Positions 43,637 through 52,407 are shown, counted from the first letter of the stretch. The stretch: DNA of 64,000 nucleotides from JAHJDR01 sp964609965 (GCA_964609965.1 CAZSTS010000003.1:1-64000), one strand, 5' to 3'. The notes: generated by a model not told the origin, from the sequence alone. Made by a program: numbers and translations.

Positions 43637-44239
43637 ATGAATAAGAAAAAACGTTGTGCTTGGCCAGGGGCTGATCCTCTCTATATTAAATATCACGACA
43701 AAGAATGGGGTGTGCCAGTCTATAAAGATCGTAAGCTCTTTGAGTTTCTCATTTTAGAAGGGGCGCAAGCAGGTTTAAGTTGGCTAACTATTCTCAAAAG
43801 ACGAGAGGGTTATCGAAAAGCGTTTGCTAACTTCGATGTTCAAAAGGTGGCGCGCTATAATAAAAGAAAGATCGAATCTCTTCTCAAAGATCCCGGAATT
43901 ATTCGAAATCGGCTTAAGGTTGAATGTGCTGTGAGCAATGCCAAGGCCTTTATCAAAGTTCAAAAAGAATTCGGAAGTTTTAGCAATTACCAATGGCAGT
44001 TTGTTGGGGGAAAGCCTATTAAGAATAAATGGAAGTCTATTAAAGAACTCCCTGTTACAACAAAAGAGTCTGATGCTTTTAGCAAAGATCTCAAAAAACG
44101 AGGTTTTAAATTCGTAGGCTCCACGATCATGTATGCGCATATGCAGGCAGTGGGCATGGTCAATGATCATGTGAAGGATTGTTTTAGATATTCAAGTTGT
44201 GGTAGGAAGTCCTTCGACTTTGCTCAGGATCTTCGATAG
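43637..44239 (+). CDS. tag: DNA-3-methyladenine glycosylase I
   Basis: 200 residues. RCAWPGADPLYIKYHDKEWG at the N-end and GAQAGLSWLTILKRREGYRKAF after it define Tag. Zn ligands Cys7, His20, the His in MVNDH and Cys in KDC are present. It removes 3-methyladenine from alkylated DNA, the first step of base excision repair. The last nine residues (SFDFAQDLR) are encoded by a dispersed CTTCGACTTTGCTCAGGATC repeat that runs through the stop region, so the real ancestral protein ended near CGRK. Confidence 0.92.
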   Translation: MNKKKRCAWPGADPLYIKYHDKEWGVPVYKDRKLFEFLILEGAQAGLSWLTILKRREGYRKAFANFDVQKVARYNKRKIESLLKDPGIIRNRLKVECAVSNAKAFIKVQKEFGSFSNYQWQFVGGKPIKNKWKSIKELPVTTKESDAFSKDLKKRGFKFVGSTIMYAHMQAVGMVNDHVKDCFRYSSCGRKSFDFAQDLR

Positions 44240-44256
44240 ATCGTGGATCGTGGATA
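44211..44256. repeat. dispersed repeat overlapping tag 3' end
   Basis: CCTTCGACTTTGCTCAGGAT (44211-44230) followed by ATCGTGGATCGTGGATAG. The first part belongs to the family seen at 515, 35278 and 37600; here it has become coding sequence. Confidence 0.6.
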
Positions 44257-44260
44257 GCTT

Positions 44261-45079
44261 ATGGAATGTATCATTAACAAAACAAAAATCAATTATACCA
44301 TCAAAGGTGAGGGGCAAGTTGTCTTATCCATACACGGTTTTTTTCCAGATCATAGGCTTATGACAGGTTGTTTGGAACCCGTGTTTCAAGAACGCAAAGG
44401 GTATAAACGTATTTATTTTGATTTGCCTTATATGGGAAAAAGCACATCAGATGAACTCATCCCTAATGCAGATAGGATGCTTGATATTGTTTTGAAGTTT
44501 ATTGATAAAGTTTTGCCCAAAGAAAACTTTCTTTTATGTAGTCAGTCTTATGGTTCGTACCTTGCTCGAGGTATTTTAGCAAAAAAACAAGAATTTGTTG
44601 ATGGCTTGCTCATGATTTGTCCTGTTATTCATGCAGATGTCAAAAAAAGGGAGTTGCCCCCACATACTGTTATTAAAGAAGATCCTGAGCTCCTTTCCAC
44701 TCTTGATCAAGACGAAAGAGATAAATACATCCCCTATGCTGTGGTTCAAGATCAACATAATTGGGAGCGTTTCAAGCAGGAGATTTTGCCAGGACTCAGA
44801 TTAGCTAATCAAGAAATGCTTTCACAGTTTCAATCTCAGGGGTATTCATTTTCCTTTGATGTTGATAAAGGTTTAAAGTCCATTCAAAAGCCAACGCTCA
44901 TCTTTCTTGGTAAGCAAGACGCGGTTGTGGGTTACCAAGATGCCTTAAAACTCGCTAATAATTATCCAAGAGCTAAATTTGCTGTCTTAGATAACGCTGG
45001 TCATAATCTCCAGATTGATCAAGAAAAAGCTTTTAACAGTTTGACTCATGAATGGTTGGATAGGGTGGAGGACAGGTGA
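44261..45079 (+). CDS. alpha/beta hydrolase
   Basis: 272 residues. HGFFPDHR near the N-end is the oxyanion region. Nucleophile Ser96 in CSQSYGS, Asp220 in GKQDAVVG and His248 in AGHNLQ form the triad. Cytoplasmic, likely an esterase or peptidase-like hydrolase (proline iminopeptidase style); the substrate cannot be told. It follows the tag gene by 21 bases with only a repeat between. The ribosome site is weak. Confidence 0.82.
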   Translation: MECIINKTKINYTIKGEGQVVLSIHGFFPDHRLMTGCLEPVFQERKGYKRIYFDLPYMGKSTSDELIPNADRMLDIVLKFIDKVLPKENFLLCSQSYGSYLARGILAKKQEFVDGLLMICPVIHADVKKRELPPHTVIKEDPELLSTLDQDERDKYIPYAVVQDQHNWERFKQEILPGLRLANQEMLSQFQSQGYSFSFDVDKGLKSIQKPTLIFLGKQDAVVGYQDALKLANNYPRAKFAVLDNAGHNLQIDQEKAFNSLTHEWLDRVEDR

Positions 45080-45082
45080 GTT

Positions 45083-45883
45083 TTATAACGTATTGTACAT
45101 ATGGCATTCCCAATAAACTGAAAGAACAAGCAAAAGAAGAGAGACAAAGAGAATAATAATCACAGCTCTAAAAACCTGTAAAAATTCTTTTGATTTAAGT
45201 TTGTACTTACCAATCCCTTTGGAAAAAAAGATGCCTGCCATACTTGCTGTGATGAAAGAAAGGGTTCTTAAAAAGAAAATACTGAGTCCAGTAAATGTCA
45301 TGACGACCATATAGTGTTTAAACACGGGAAGATCAGTCCCTAGGCCTTGTTTAAAATAGGCGCCATAGAGAACACCCCATACTGAGGCCAGCCAAACCAA
45401 AACAAAAACACCACCCACTCTAAAAATGAGAGATACAAAAAAGAAAACAGTTACGATCATGAGCCTGTTGGCTAATATTTCGTGAAATTCTTTTGTGATA
45501 AGGTGCGTGTGTGTCATGGTGTCGTGAATTTGAGAGAAAAAGACAACTTTGACTGTGTCGTAGGGCAAAAGCAAAACGAGAACAGAGAAAGTGAGAAGAA
45601 CTGCTAAGAAAATAAAGAAAAGAGACAGGGTCATATCTAGATTTGCTTTGAATGAGCCTGTTCTCTTTTGCCAAATGTCGTTCTTGTTTTTTTCTAAAAT
45701 GGCATCAATGGCAGGGATAAGCAAAAAGCTCGTAAAAAAAGCCGAAATGAGCCCTGACTGTAAAGGAAAAAGAAAAAAACTTGCTATACACGAAACAAGC
45801 ACAAAAAGGATGGTTCGTGTAAAAAAGAGGGCGTAACGTTTATAAAAAACCTGTGTATCTGTTGGTAATAAAAAGTTATTCAT
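45083..45883 (-). CDS. multi-pass membrane protein, possibly SpoIIM-like
   Basis: 266 residues with five or six hydrophobic segments (about 20-55, 88-115, 140-170, 190-215, 240-260). The pattern HEILANRLMIVTVFFFVSL followed by FRVGGVFVLVWLASVWGVLYG, and then a late ITASMAGIFFSKGIG, is like the SpoIIM/DUF95 family in which a central N-x(n)-G-x-x-x-G pair recurs, but the match is weak. Convergent with the hydrolase gene (3-base gap). No ribosome site seen, so the start is unsure. Confidence 0.55.
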   Translation of the reverse strand: MNNFLLPTDTQVFYKRYALFFTRTILFVLVSCIASFFLFPLQSGLISAFFTSFLLIPAIDAILEKNKNDIWQKRTGSFKANLDMTLSLFFIFLAVLLTFSVLVLLLPYDTVKVVFFSQIHDTMTHTHLITKEFHEILANRLMIVTVFFFVSLIFRVGGVFVLVWLASVWGVLYGAYFKQGLGTDLPVFKHYMVVMTFTGLSIFFLRTLSFITASMAGIFFSKGIGKYKLKSKEFLQVFRAVIIILFVSLLLLVLSVYWECHMYNTL

Positions 45884-45929
45884 GGTGGGGTATGTCTATA
45901 ATGAAATGCATATTTTTAAAACAAAAAAA

Positions 45930-45970
45930 TCTACCTCCCCCTAGCCCCCTCCTTATAAAGGAGGGGTGGG
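45930..45970. repeat. CCTCCCCC/GGAGGGG intergenic repeat
   Basis: CTACCTCCCCCTAGCCCCCT then CCTTATAAAGGAGGGG. A relative lies at 48459-48512. This kind of CCCTCC-TTA-AAGGAGGG hairpin repeat is common in intergenic DNA of many phyla. Confidence 0.6.
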
Positions 45971-46032
45971 CTCTAGGAGTCTGTTTTTCGGAATAATTGG
46001 ATCCTTTTAATGAATTATGTCATATCTCTCTC

Positions 46033-46683
46033 ATGTCCTGCACACTTTGTAAGTCAGATAATGTGAAGCTCTTTTTTGAAAAGACAGATAAAAACCATGG
46101 TTATAAGAAATATCTGCAGTGCCTTAATTGCCATCTTGTGTTTTTAGATCCATCTTTATTCATTTTACCAGAGCAAGAAAAAAAGATTTATGATCAGCAT
46201 GAAAACGACCCAAGTCATGAAGGTTATGTTGGATTCTTAAGCCAGCTCACAGAGGCTCTTATTCCTTATCTAAAAAAAGAGTATAGAGGACTAGATTTTG
46301 GGTGCGGGTCAGGACCAGCCATGCATGAGATTTTGGGTGAGAAGGGTTTTTCCATAGAACTTTATGATCCGATTTATCGCGACAAAAAAGATTTATTAAA
46401 TAAGAAATATGATTTCATTACATGTACTGAAGTTATCGAGCACTTTCACAATCCAGCAAAAGAATTTCGACTCCTCGATGGTCTTCTTAAAGACAAGGGG
46501 AGTTTTCTCGGAGTCATGACATCGGTTTTGGACGATGTCCCATCTTTTGAAGACTGGTACTATCACAAAGATCCCACGCATGTGTGTTTTTATTCACAAA
46601 AGACGTTTGAGTGGATAGCGGAATGGATAGGGTGGAAAATCGAGGCCCAAAAAGGCAATGTTGCCGTGTTTGCTAAGCTGTAG
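46033..46683 (+). CDS. class I SAM methyltransferase with zinc ribbon
   Basis: 216 residues. N-terminal CTLCKSD-...-CLNCHLVFLDP is a zinc ribbon; the SAM motif is GLDFGCGSGPAMHEIL near residue 95, followed by DFITCTEVIEHFHNP (post-I motif). Resembles Methyltransf_23 enzymes that act on small molecules or on sugar/lipid groups in surface-polymer pathways; here there is no such pathway beside it. The longest frame starts at a TTG 36 bases upstream, but the ATG chosen begins right at the ribbon. No ribosome site. Confidence 0.75.
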   Translation: MSCTLCKSDNVKLFFEKTDKNHGYKKYLQCLNCHLVFLDPSLFILPEQEKKIYDQHENDPSHEGYVGFLSQLTEALIPYLKKEYRGLDFGCGSGPAMHEILGEKGFSIELYDPIYRDKKDLLNKKYDFITCTEVIEHFHNPAKEFRLLDGLLKDKGSFLGVMTSVLDDVPSFEDWYYHKDPTHVCFYSQKTFEWIAEWIGWKIEAQKGNVAVFAKL

Positions 46684-46766
46684 CCGAAAGTGGATGTACC
46701 TTTTTCGGCGAAAGTAGGGTCCCACCTTTTGTTGACTGACAGGTTTTCACTTTGTATGGAGGCGGC

Positions 46767-48452
46767 ATGAAAAAATTAATAGAATGTGTACCCAATTTTA
46801 GTGAAGGCCAGGACATGGCCATCATCAAACAAATCACAGATCAAATTGAGACAGTTGAGGGAGTGCGACTCCTTGATGTCGACCCAGGAAAGGCAACCAA
46901 CAGAACCGTTGTCACATTCGTGGGAACACCTGATGCTGTGCTCGATGCTGCAGTGATTGCTATCAAAAAGGCCTGTGAACTTATTGATATGAGCAAACAC
47001 AAAGGTGAGCATCCCAGGTTTGGCGCTACTGATGTCTGTCCACTCGTACCTGTTTCCAATATCACCATGGAAGAGACAGTCGAATATGCGCGAAAATTAG
47101 CTAAACGACTTGGTGAAGAAGTCGATCTTGGAATCTACTGTTATGAAAATGCAGCGCTCAGTGATGAGAGAAAAAATCTCGCCACTGTTCGTTCTGGAGA
47201 ATACGAAGGGCTATCAAAAAAACTCGCTGACCCTAAATGGAAGCCTGATTTTGGTCTTGCAAAATTTAATCCCAAATCTGGTGTGACAGCTGTGAGTGCC
47301 AGAGACTTTCTTATCGCCTACAATGTCAATCTCAACACCACTTCTACGCGTCGTGCTAATGCCATTGCCTTTGATGTGCGTGAAAAGGGCCGCACTAAAA
47401 GAGAAGGACATCCCATCACAGGAAAAATTATCAAAGATGGAAACGGTGAGAACGTGATGATCCCTGGTACGCTTAAATGTGTGAAAGGGATTGGTTGGTA
47501 CATCAAGGAATTCGGTATTGCCCAAGTCTCTGTCAACCTCACCAATATCAGCGTGACCCCACTTCATATTGCCTTTGATGAGATGTGTAAAAAAGCTGAT
47601 GCGCGAGGTGTGCGCGTGACAGGTTCCGAAATAGTCGGGCTTGTTCCTCTAAAAGCCATGCTCGATGCCGGAAAATATTTTCTCAAAAAACAAAGACGGT
47701 CTCTAGGAATTTCAGACAAAGAAATTATCAAGATAGCTGTTAAGTCAATGGGACTTGATGATCTTTATCCCTTTAAACCCGAAGAAAAAATTATCGAATA
47801 CGTGATTGCAGATAAGTCCGAAGAAAAACTCGTCGACTTGACCGTCCAAGGTTTTGTCGAAGAAACCGCATCAGAATCTCCTGCGCCTGGTGGTGGTTCT
47901 GTTTCTGCTGTGGCAGGTGCTATGGGTGTTGCTTTGGCAACTATGGTGGCAAACCTTTCTTCCCATAAACCAGGTTGGGATGAACGATGGGAAGAATTTT
48001 CTAACTGGGCTGTTAAGGGTAAAGAAATTCATGATCAGCTTCTTTATCTTGTGGATGAAGACACAAATGCCTTCAATAAAATCATGACAGCGTTTAGGCT
48101 TCCTAAAGCCTCGGATGCCGATAAGAAAGTTCGCAATGATGCTATTCAAGCTGCCACAAAATATGCTATCGAAATTCCTTTCAAAGTCATGCAAAAGTCT
48201 TATGAATCTCTAGAAGTGATCAAGGCCATGGCTGAGATTGGAAATCCCAATTCAGTGAGTGATGCTGGTGTGGGAGCACTTTGTGCAAGAACAGCTGTGA
48301 TGGGTGCTTACCTCAATGTCAAAATCAATTCAGGTGATTTAGAGGATAAGGCCTATGTCAAAGACGTGCTTTCCAAAGGTTCTGAAATTCAAGAAAAGAC
48401 CATTGCGCTCGAAAAAGAGATCTTAGAGATCGTGAATTCTAAGATTGGGTAA
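46767..48452 (+). CDS. ftcD: glutamate formiminotransferase / formimino-THF cyclodeaminase
   Basis: 561 residues, a bifunctional fusion. The formiminotransferase half (1-300) begins KKLIECVPNFSEG and has the active-site segment KHKGEHPRFGATDV; the cyclodeaminase half (about 355-561) has ASESPAPGGGSVSAVAGAMG. It passes the formimino group from formiminoglutamate (histidine breakdown) to tetrahydrofolate and releases ammonia to give methenyl-THF. GGAGG is well spaced from the ATG; a TTG five codons earlier is less likely. No hut genes are adjacent. Confidence 0.93.
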   Translation: MKKLIECVPNFSEGQDMAIIKQITDQIETVEGVRLLDVDPGKATNRTVVTFVGTPDAVLDAAVIAIKKACELIDMSKHKGEHPRFGATDVCPLVPVSNITMEETVEYARKLAKRLGEEVDLGIYCYENAALSDERKNLATVRSGEYEGLSKKLADPKWKPDFGLAKFNPKSGVTAVSARDFLIAYNVNLNTTSTRRANAIAFDVREKGRTKREGHPITGKIIKDGNGENVMIPGTLKCVKGIGWYIKEFGIAQVSVNLTNISVTPLHIAFDEMCKKADARGVRVTGSEIVGLVPLKAMLDAGKYFLKKQRRSLGISDKEIIKIAVKSMGLDDLYPFKPEEKIIEYVIADKSEEKLVDLTVQGFVEETASESPAPGGGSVSAVAGAMGVALATMVANLSSHKPGWDERWEEFSNWAVKGKEIHDQLLYLVDEDTNAFNKIMTAFRLPKASDADKKVRNDAIQAATKYAIEIPFKVMQKSYESLEVIKAMAEIGNPNSVSDAGVGALCARTAVMGAYLNVKINSGDLEDKAYVKDVLSKGSEIQEKTIALEKEILEIVNSKIG

Positions 48453-48458
48453 AAAACA

Positions 48459-48512
48459 CTACCTCCCCCGCCCCACGGGCACCCCCTCCTTACAAAGGAG
48501 AGGGTGGTGTAG
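48459..48512. repeat. CCTCCCCC/GGAGAGGG intergenic repeat
   Basis: CTACCTCCCCCGCCCC then CCCCCTCCTTACAAAGGAGA and GGTGGTGTAG; its ends pair (CTACC with GGTGTAG). It separates ftcD from the convergent lipoprotein gene and may act as a terminator hairpin. Confidence 0.6.
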
Positions 48513-48519
48513 AAAAAAA

Positions 48520-49572
48520 CTACTCTTCTTCCCCTTCTTCTTCCGGAGAATTGGCGCCTTCATTTTCAGTCAAGGTGACTGCAATCGTTGTTGTGAAACC
48601 TCCATCAGTGCTGCCAGGTTCAGCTGCTAAAGTAAAAGCACCTACCATATCATCAATTGTATCAAAAGCTGTGATATCACTTGTCCAACCAATAGCATTG
48701 GTCATCTGAAAATCAATTGTAGCTGCAAAATCATAGTTTTCGGCCTGTGTTTCAGTGATTGTGATGCTGTCGTGACCAGAAGATAGGTTGGCTGCAAACG
48801 AAGGGATGGTTTGACTGCCAAGGCCGTCTTCACTGCCTTCGTAATTGGCAATAGCGCTGTTTTGCAAGGTACCAGTTTCAGGGCGTGTTGTATGAGTACA
48901 GGAACCAACAGTTGCACACCACATAAAATCTGAGCTTGAGTCGGTTCTGTAGAGGAGATCTCCTTGTTGGTAGGATGTGTCGTCAATATCGGCAAAATAT
49001 GTACGGATCTGATGTGTGCCCACTAAGGCCTCTGCAACACCATCGCTTTCGGCCAAAGTAAATGTAACATCAACATAACCAAAATATATTTCGATGCGTG
49101 TGACAATGGCCGCAGCATCTGAAGGGTAGGTGCTTCCACCACAACATACAATGCCACCTTCAATAGCTAATTCTGTTCCAAAATTAAAACTCAAGAGATC
49201 TGATTCTGCATAAGAAGTTGCAGGGGAAGGGTCAGTGACATCGCCTATGATTGGTCCTAGGCTATAGCCACTTTCTCCACCTTCTTCACCGCTGCCTCCA
49301 ATCATAATGCCGCCGTAATAGACTTTGCCTGAAACACTAGTAGGGGTGAGGCAGTTAACAAGCTCACCATCACAAGTAGATGATAGGGTGTTTTTAACAA
49401 GAGAAAGTGATGCAGCAGCAGCTGTCATATCGGTACTTTTTAATGTTGTGGTAGTAGTAGTTGCTGTTGTGCCACCTGATTCTTCATCAGCCGCGCCTCC
49501 GCAGGTGATGAGCGTAATGATGAGGCCAACCAAACAAACCAAGCATAATGAGCCTAAAATATATTTTTTCAT
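48520..49572 (-). CDS. lipoprotein of unknown function
   Basis: 350 residues. Signal peptide with lipobox LITC near residue 24, a Thr-rich linker, then a beta-rich domain with CC and several further Cys (IVCCGGSTYP, MWCATVGSC), and a C-terminal Glu-rich tail (EEEGEEE). The tail is reminiscent of the lipoproteins at 19.5-21 kb and 52.6 kb. No TIGR02147 gene is attached. Faces ftcD across a repeat hairpin and is divergent from the copper-type promoter at 49.67 kb. Confidence 0.62.
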   Translation of the reverse strand: MKKYILGSLCLVCLVGLIITLITCGGAADEESGGTTATTTTTTLKSTDMTAAAASLSLVKNTLSSTCDGELVNCLTPTSVSGKVYYGGIMIGGSGEEGGESGYSLGPIIGDVTDPSPATSYAESDLLSFNFGTELAIEGGIVCCGGSTYPSDAAAIVTRIEIYFGYVDVTFTLAESDGVAEALVGTHQIRTYFADIDDTSYQQGDLLYRTDSSSDFMWCATVGSCTHTTRPETGTLQNSAIANYEGSEDGLGSQTIPSFAANLSSGHDSITITETQAENYDFAATIDFQMTNAIGWTSDITAFDTIDDMVGAFTLAAEPGSTDGGFTTTIAVTLTENEGANSPEEEGEEE

Positions 49573-49664
49573 AAATCCCCTTTTTTGAGTTAAATATAAG
49601 AAATTTTATCGAACAATAATTTATAATGTCAAAATATTCAACAACTTATATTACTATTGTTCTA

Positions 49665-49694
49665 TCGACATACCCCCCAGGGGTATGTTATAAT
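49665..49694 (+). promoter_or_regulatory. CsoR-type operator within a promoter
   Basis: TCGACA, 18-base spacer, TATAAT. The palindrome CATACCCCCCAGGGGTATG (49669-49687) occupies the spacer, the same design as the csoR promoter at 37.3 kb. The -10 box ends 6 bases before ATG 49701. Confidence 0.8.
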
Positions 49695-49700
49695 GAGGTC

Positions 49701-50108
49701 ATGAATAGGCAGGGTATCACTTTCTTTCTCATCACAGCTTTTATCATTGTTTCAAGTCCAGCGTTGGCCTGTCAATGTGTAGAGACAGAAATGATGAGCG
49801 ATTCTCATCATTCAACTTCTTCTGCTGATTGTTGCCATAAGGGTCATCAAAAACCACCTACAATTAAAAGTAGTCATGACTGTTGTCAGGGCTGTGAAGA
49901 ATCGACATCGTTAATTGCTATCACGGGTGAATCGCATCGTACAAAAATTCATCAATCTTTTCTTCATCGAGATTTTTTACAAAAGATATTCTCACTTACT
50001 TTTGCAGATCAAAAGATAGGGATTCTGCAGCAGAGGAGTATACGTAAAACCTTCCTCGTAACCATGTTCAAAACAGCCTATGTTCCACATGGCCCCCCGA
50101 GCGCTTAA
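49701..50108 (+). CDS. secreted Cys/His-rich protein, predicted copper-induced
   Basis: 135 residues. Signal peptide ending ALA-C. The first half of the mature protein is rich in Cys and His (CQCVET, DSHHS, DCCHKGH, HDCCQGCEE), suited to Cu(I) or Zn binding. The second half lacks Cys and reads as a basic, hydrophobic tail. The longest frame begins 75 bases upstream, but the CsoR-type promoter runs through that stretch, so the ATG at 49701 must be used; the message would begin at or next to the ATG. It precedes the metallothionein-like gene by 46 bases. No family recognised. Confidence 0.7.
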   Translation: MNRQGITFFLITAFIIVSSPALACQCVETEMMSDSHHSTSSADCCHKGHQKPPTIKSSHDCCQGCEESTSLIAITGESHRTKIHQSFLHRDFLQKIFSLTFADQKIGILQQRSIRKTFLVTMFKTAYVPHGPPSA

Positions 50109-50154
50109 TTATCACTATTTATTTTAAGAATTAATTTTTTTAATAGGAGTTTTT

Positions 50155-50286
50155 ATGAAGAAAGTATTTATAACAATACTGATTGGCACGGCATTACTTT
50201 TTTCTACAGCAGCTTTAGCATGTCCTGATTGTGCATGTGGTGACAAGTGTGCTTGTGGAAAAACATGTCAGTGTGTAAAGAAGTAA
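50155..50286 (+). CDS. 43-residue exported metallothionein-like protein
   Basis: A gene too short for usual cut-offs. MKKVFITILIGTALLFSTAA is a signal peptide, cleaved at ALA-C; the mature 21 residues are CPDCACGDKCACGKTCQCVK plus Lys, with seven Cys in C-x-C and C-x-x-C spacing. Clear TAATAGGAG ribosome site, and a strong terminator follows. Likely role: binding Cu(I) or another soft metal in the periplasm, made together with the preceding Cys/His-rich protein from the CsoR-type promoter. Similar in idea to small Cu metallothioneins but exported. Confidence 0.75.
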   Translation: MKKVFITILIGTALLFSTAALACPDCACGDKCACGKTCQCVKK

Positions 50287-50303
50287 AGTGTTTTAGATAA
50301 CAC

Positions 50304-50333
50304 AATGGGGGAGGGCAAAAGTCCTCCCCCATT
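50304..50333 (+). terminator. terminator of copper-type operon
   Basis: AATGGGGGAGG and CCTCCCCCATT form an 11-bp stem around GCAAAAGT; it follows the metallothionein-like gene and faces the convergent lipoprotein gene. Confidence 0.85.
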
Positions 50334-50368
50334 AAAAACACGGGTGAGTTTGAGAAAATCTCCTTAAA

Positions 50369-51391
50369 TCAATAATCCAAAGTCAAATCAGTGCTTGTAA
50401 AATCATCTGTCGTTAAGGCGTGGTCAGAGCCATCTAAAGCAAAGAATGTCATGGCTTCGATTGTATCAGCATAACCGTTTGGGTCTACAATATCCTCTAG
50501 GGCATAACCATCAATTTCGTGAGCTCTGAGCGTGTCTTCATCAGCAGAAGAAGAAAACTTGTAATAGCGACCCGAAGTATAACTTCCTAAATTATCGTTA
50601 TCGATTATTTTTAGAAGAAAGTAATCGTCTTCAGATTCACTTTGAGAAACACCAGTTCCAATCATGCTGATGGAATAGGAGCCTTCATTGGATCCTGTTT
50701 TTGATGTTTTTACAGTAAATTGATGAGTGCTTTCATTTCCCGAAATTTGCATGCGCAAACAGTAATCGCTGTCACCTTCATAATCCACAAGATAGACCAT
50801 ATCGAGTGAAAGGTCTCCGGTTGTTTCATTAAAAGTGCCCTCTATCACACCATAACTCATTTTTGGTGATTCATCCCATATCCAAGTGAGTAAAGCAGAG
50901 ACTGTATCTCCGTCTTTAGCAAGAGCATAACTATCTGAGGCGTGTGTGTAGCTGACTGTATCATTTCCAAAATCAAATGGTGATGCAATGGCTGTGGCTG
51001 CTGTGAGAGCTGTAACATCATCGACAGCGTTATTATAGGTATTACCCGCTTCAAAAAGAAGTTTATAAATATTTGAAACATCAATCACGCCTTCATCATC
51101 TGGGTATGTGTATTCTTGAAAGGCATTAAAAATTTCGTACACAGGGTTTCCTGAGTCCCAGCTTGTTGTCACAAAGCTGAGTGAAGTTTCTGCTGTTGAG
51201 GCCTGAATAACAGGTGTTGTGTTTGTGGCAGGGCTGTAGAAAGCTGTTTTGCTCGAGGGTATTTCAAAGTCAGGATTGCCTACAGTGCTGATACTGCTCG
51301 TTGAACTGCACGATACTAGAATGGTGAAAGCTACACCTGTAAGGCCGAGCAGATAAAATAGACATGTGCTATTATTTTTTTTGTTTTTCAT
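50369..51391 (-). CDS. lipoprotein paired with TIGR02147 gene
   Basis: 340 residues. Signal with lipobox LVSC near residue 28. The mature protein is a beta-rich secreted domain with no known family; it is closely related (well over half identical by eye) to the protein at 52564-53637, e.g. SWDSGNPVYEIFNA, IDVSNIYKLLFEAGN, WIWDESPKMSYGV and SQSESEDDYFL are shared. Its ATG overlaps the TIGR02147 stop by 4 bases, with GGGGGAT as ribosome site inside that gene. Confidence 0.7.
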   Translation of the reverse strand: MKNKKNNSTCLFYLLGLTGVAFTILVSCSSTSSISTVGNPDFEIPSSKTAFYSPATNTTPVIQASTAETSLSFVTTSWDSGNPVYEIFNAFQEYTYPDDEGVIDVSNIYKLLFEAGNTYNNAVDDVTALTAATAIASPFDFGNDTVSYTHASDSYALAKDGDTVSALLTWIWDESPKMSYGVIEGTFNETTGDLSLDMVYLVDYEGDSDYCLRMQISGNESTHQFTVKTSKTGSNEGSYSISMIGTGVSQSESEDDYFLLKIIDNDNLGSYTSGRYYKFSSSADEDTLRAHEIDGYALEDIVDPNGYADTIEAMTFFALDGSDHALTTDDFTSTDLTLDY

Positions 51392-52269
51392 ACATCCCCC
51401 TTTTTACGCTTTTTTGTGAGTGGCAACATGTGTACGTTGAGAGCGTAGAGTTCCTGCTGTGCCCCTTGTTTGTTCTTAATTTGTTTTTGTTCTTCTTGTT
51501 GCAAATAAGCAATAAGGTCTTTTTGAAAGTCCTGAATCTTTGTTTTTAGATTTGCATAGGTATTTTTATCGATCAAGGCAACGAGTGATTGAAAATTACG
51601 TTCTTCTGCGCTTCTTTTTGTGAGAGACTGTTCTGCAAGGTCGAGCATTTCAACGTGATAGCTGTAGGCAGCAAGGGATCTGATTTCGGCCTCGGTGTGG
51701 ATGTCTTTAGTTGTTTGTTGCCATTTGCCTTTAGCATCTTTCTTGATGAGGTTGAGTCGTTCTAAAGTTTCTAGTCCGTTTTTGATGTCCCAAAGTGTGA
51801 GGTTGCCACCTAGGCGTTCACGGATCCAGCTGGGATCGTCTTTGAAATCTTTTGAAGCCACAAGTTCTCGGATGGCAAGGTAGTACCAATGGCTTAAGTA
51901 TTCGTACGCATCTGTGGAGAGATCTCCCAGGCTACGTTGTTGCCAGGTGAGCATTTGTTCATAATAAAAACGTTTTGTTTGTGGGTCTTTGGCTTCTTTG
52001 TAATTTACCATGAGCATAAAATATTGTGCTTCACGTTTGTCTAAGGAAAGGCCTGCGATAAATTTGTGAACGCTTTTGAGAGAAATAGGGCGAACTTTTT
52101 CGATAACCCACTTAAGATAATTTGGAGATTTAAAACCAGATTTGCGGCAAAACACACGATAAGAAAAACTACTGGTCGCACGTTTATGCACAACAAGATC
52201 AGCGATGTAGTCAACGTAATCAGTGTACTCTGTGATTTCGATTTTTTTTTGTTCTTTCTTGGTTTCCAT
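51388..52269 (-). CDS. TIGR02147 family (DUF4423) regulator
   Basis: 293 residues. EITEYTDYVDYIADLVVHKR, then FSYRVFCRKSGFKSPNYLKWVIEKVRPIS, the TIGR02147 start; later YYLAIRELVASKDFKDD and a winged-helix-like GLETLERLNLIKKDAKGKW. Start at ATG 52269 with GAGGGAAG before it; a TTG four codons upstream lies on the ribosome site itself. Overlaps the lipoprotein gene by ATGA. Repeated ACAAAATGTNTAC boxes are found about 140-175 bases upstream. Confidence 0.8.
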   Translation of the reverse strand: METKKEQKKIEITEYTDYVDYIADLVVHKRATSSFSYRVFCRKSGFKSPNYLKWVIEKVRPISLKSVHKFIAGLSLDKREAQYFMLMVNYKEAKDPQTKRFYYEQMLTWQQRSLGDLSTDAYEYLSHWYYLAIRELVASKDFKDDPSWIRERLGGNLTLWDIKNGLETLERLNLIKKDAKGKWQQTTKDIHTEAEIRSLAAYSYHVEMLDLAEQSLTKRSAEERNFQSLVALIDKNTYANLKTKIQDFQKDLIAYLQQEEQKQIKNKQGAQQELYALNVHMLPLTKKRKKGDV

Positions 52270-52407
52270 TTCTTCCCTCAACCCAATACATAAATACCTA
52301 GTAACTATAAAACTTTAATGAATATGTATACGGCTATTGCAAAGAGTGGGTTTATATAACATATTAATTCCATAAGATAATTGTCTCACAGATCACAAAA
52401 AAGTGCA

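Noticed and set aside
49626..49700. N-terminal extension of the Cys/His-rich protein
   Set aside because: The stretch contains the CsoR-type promoter, and the signal peptide starts at 49701.
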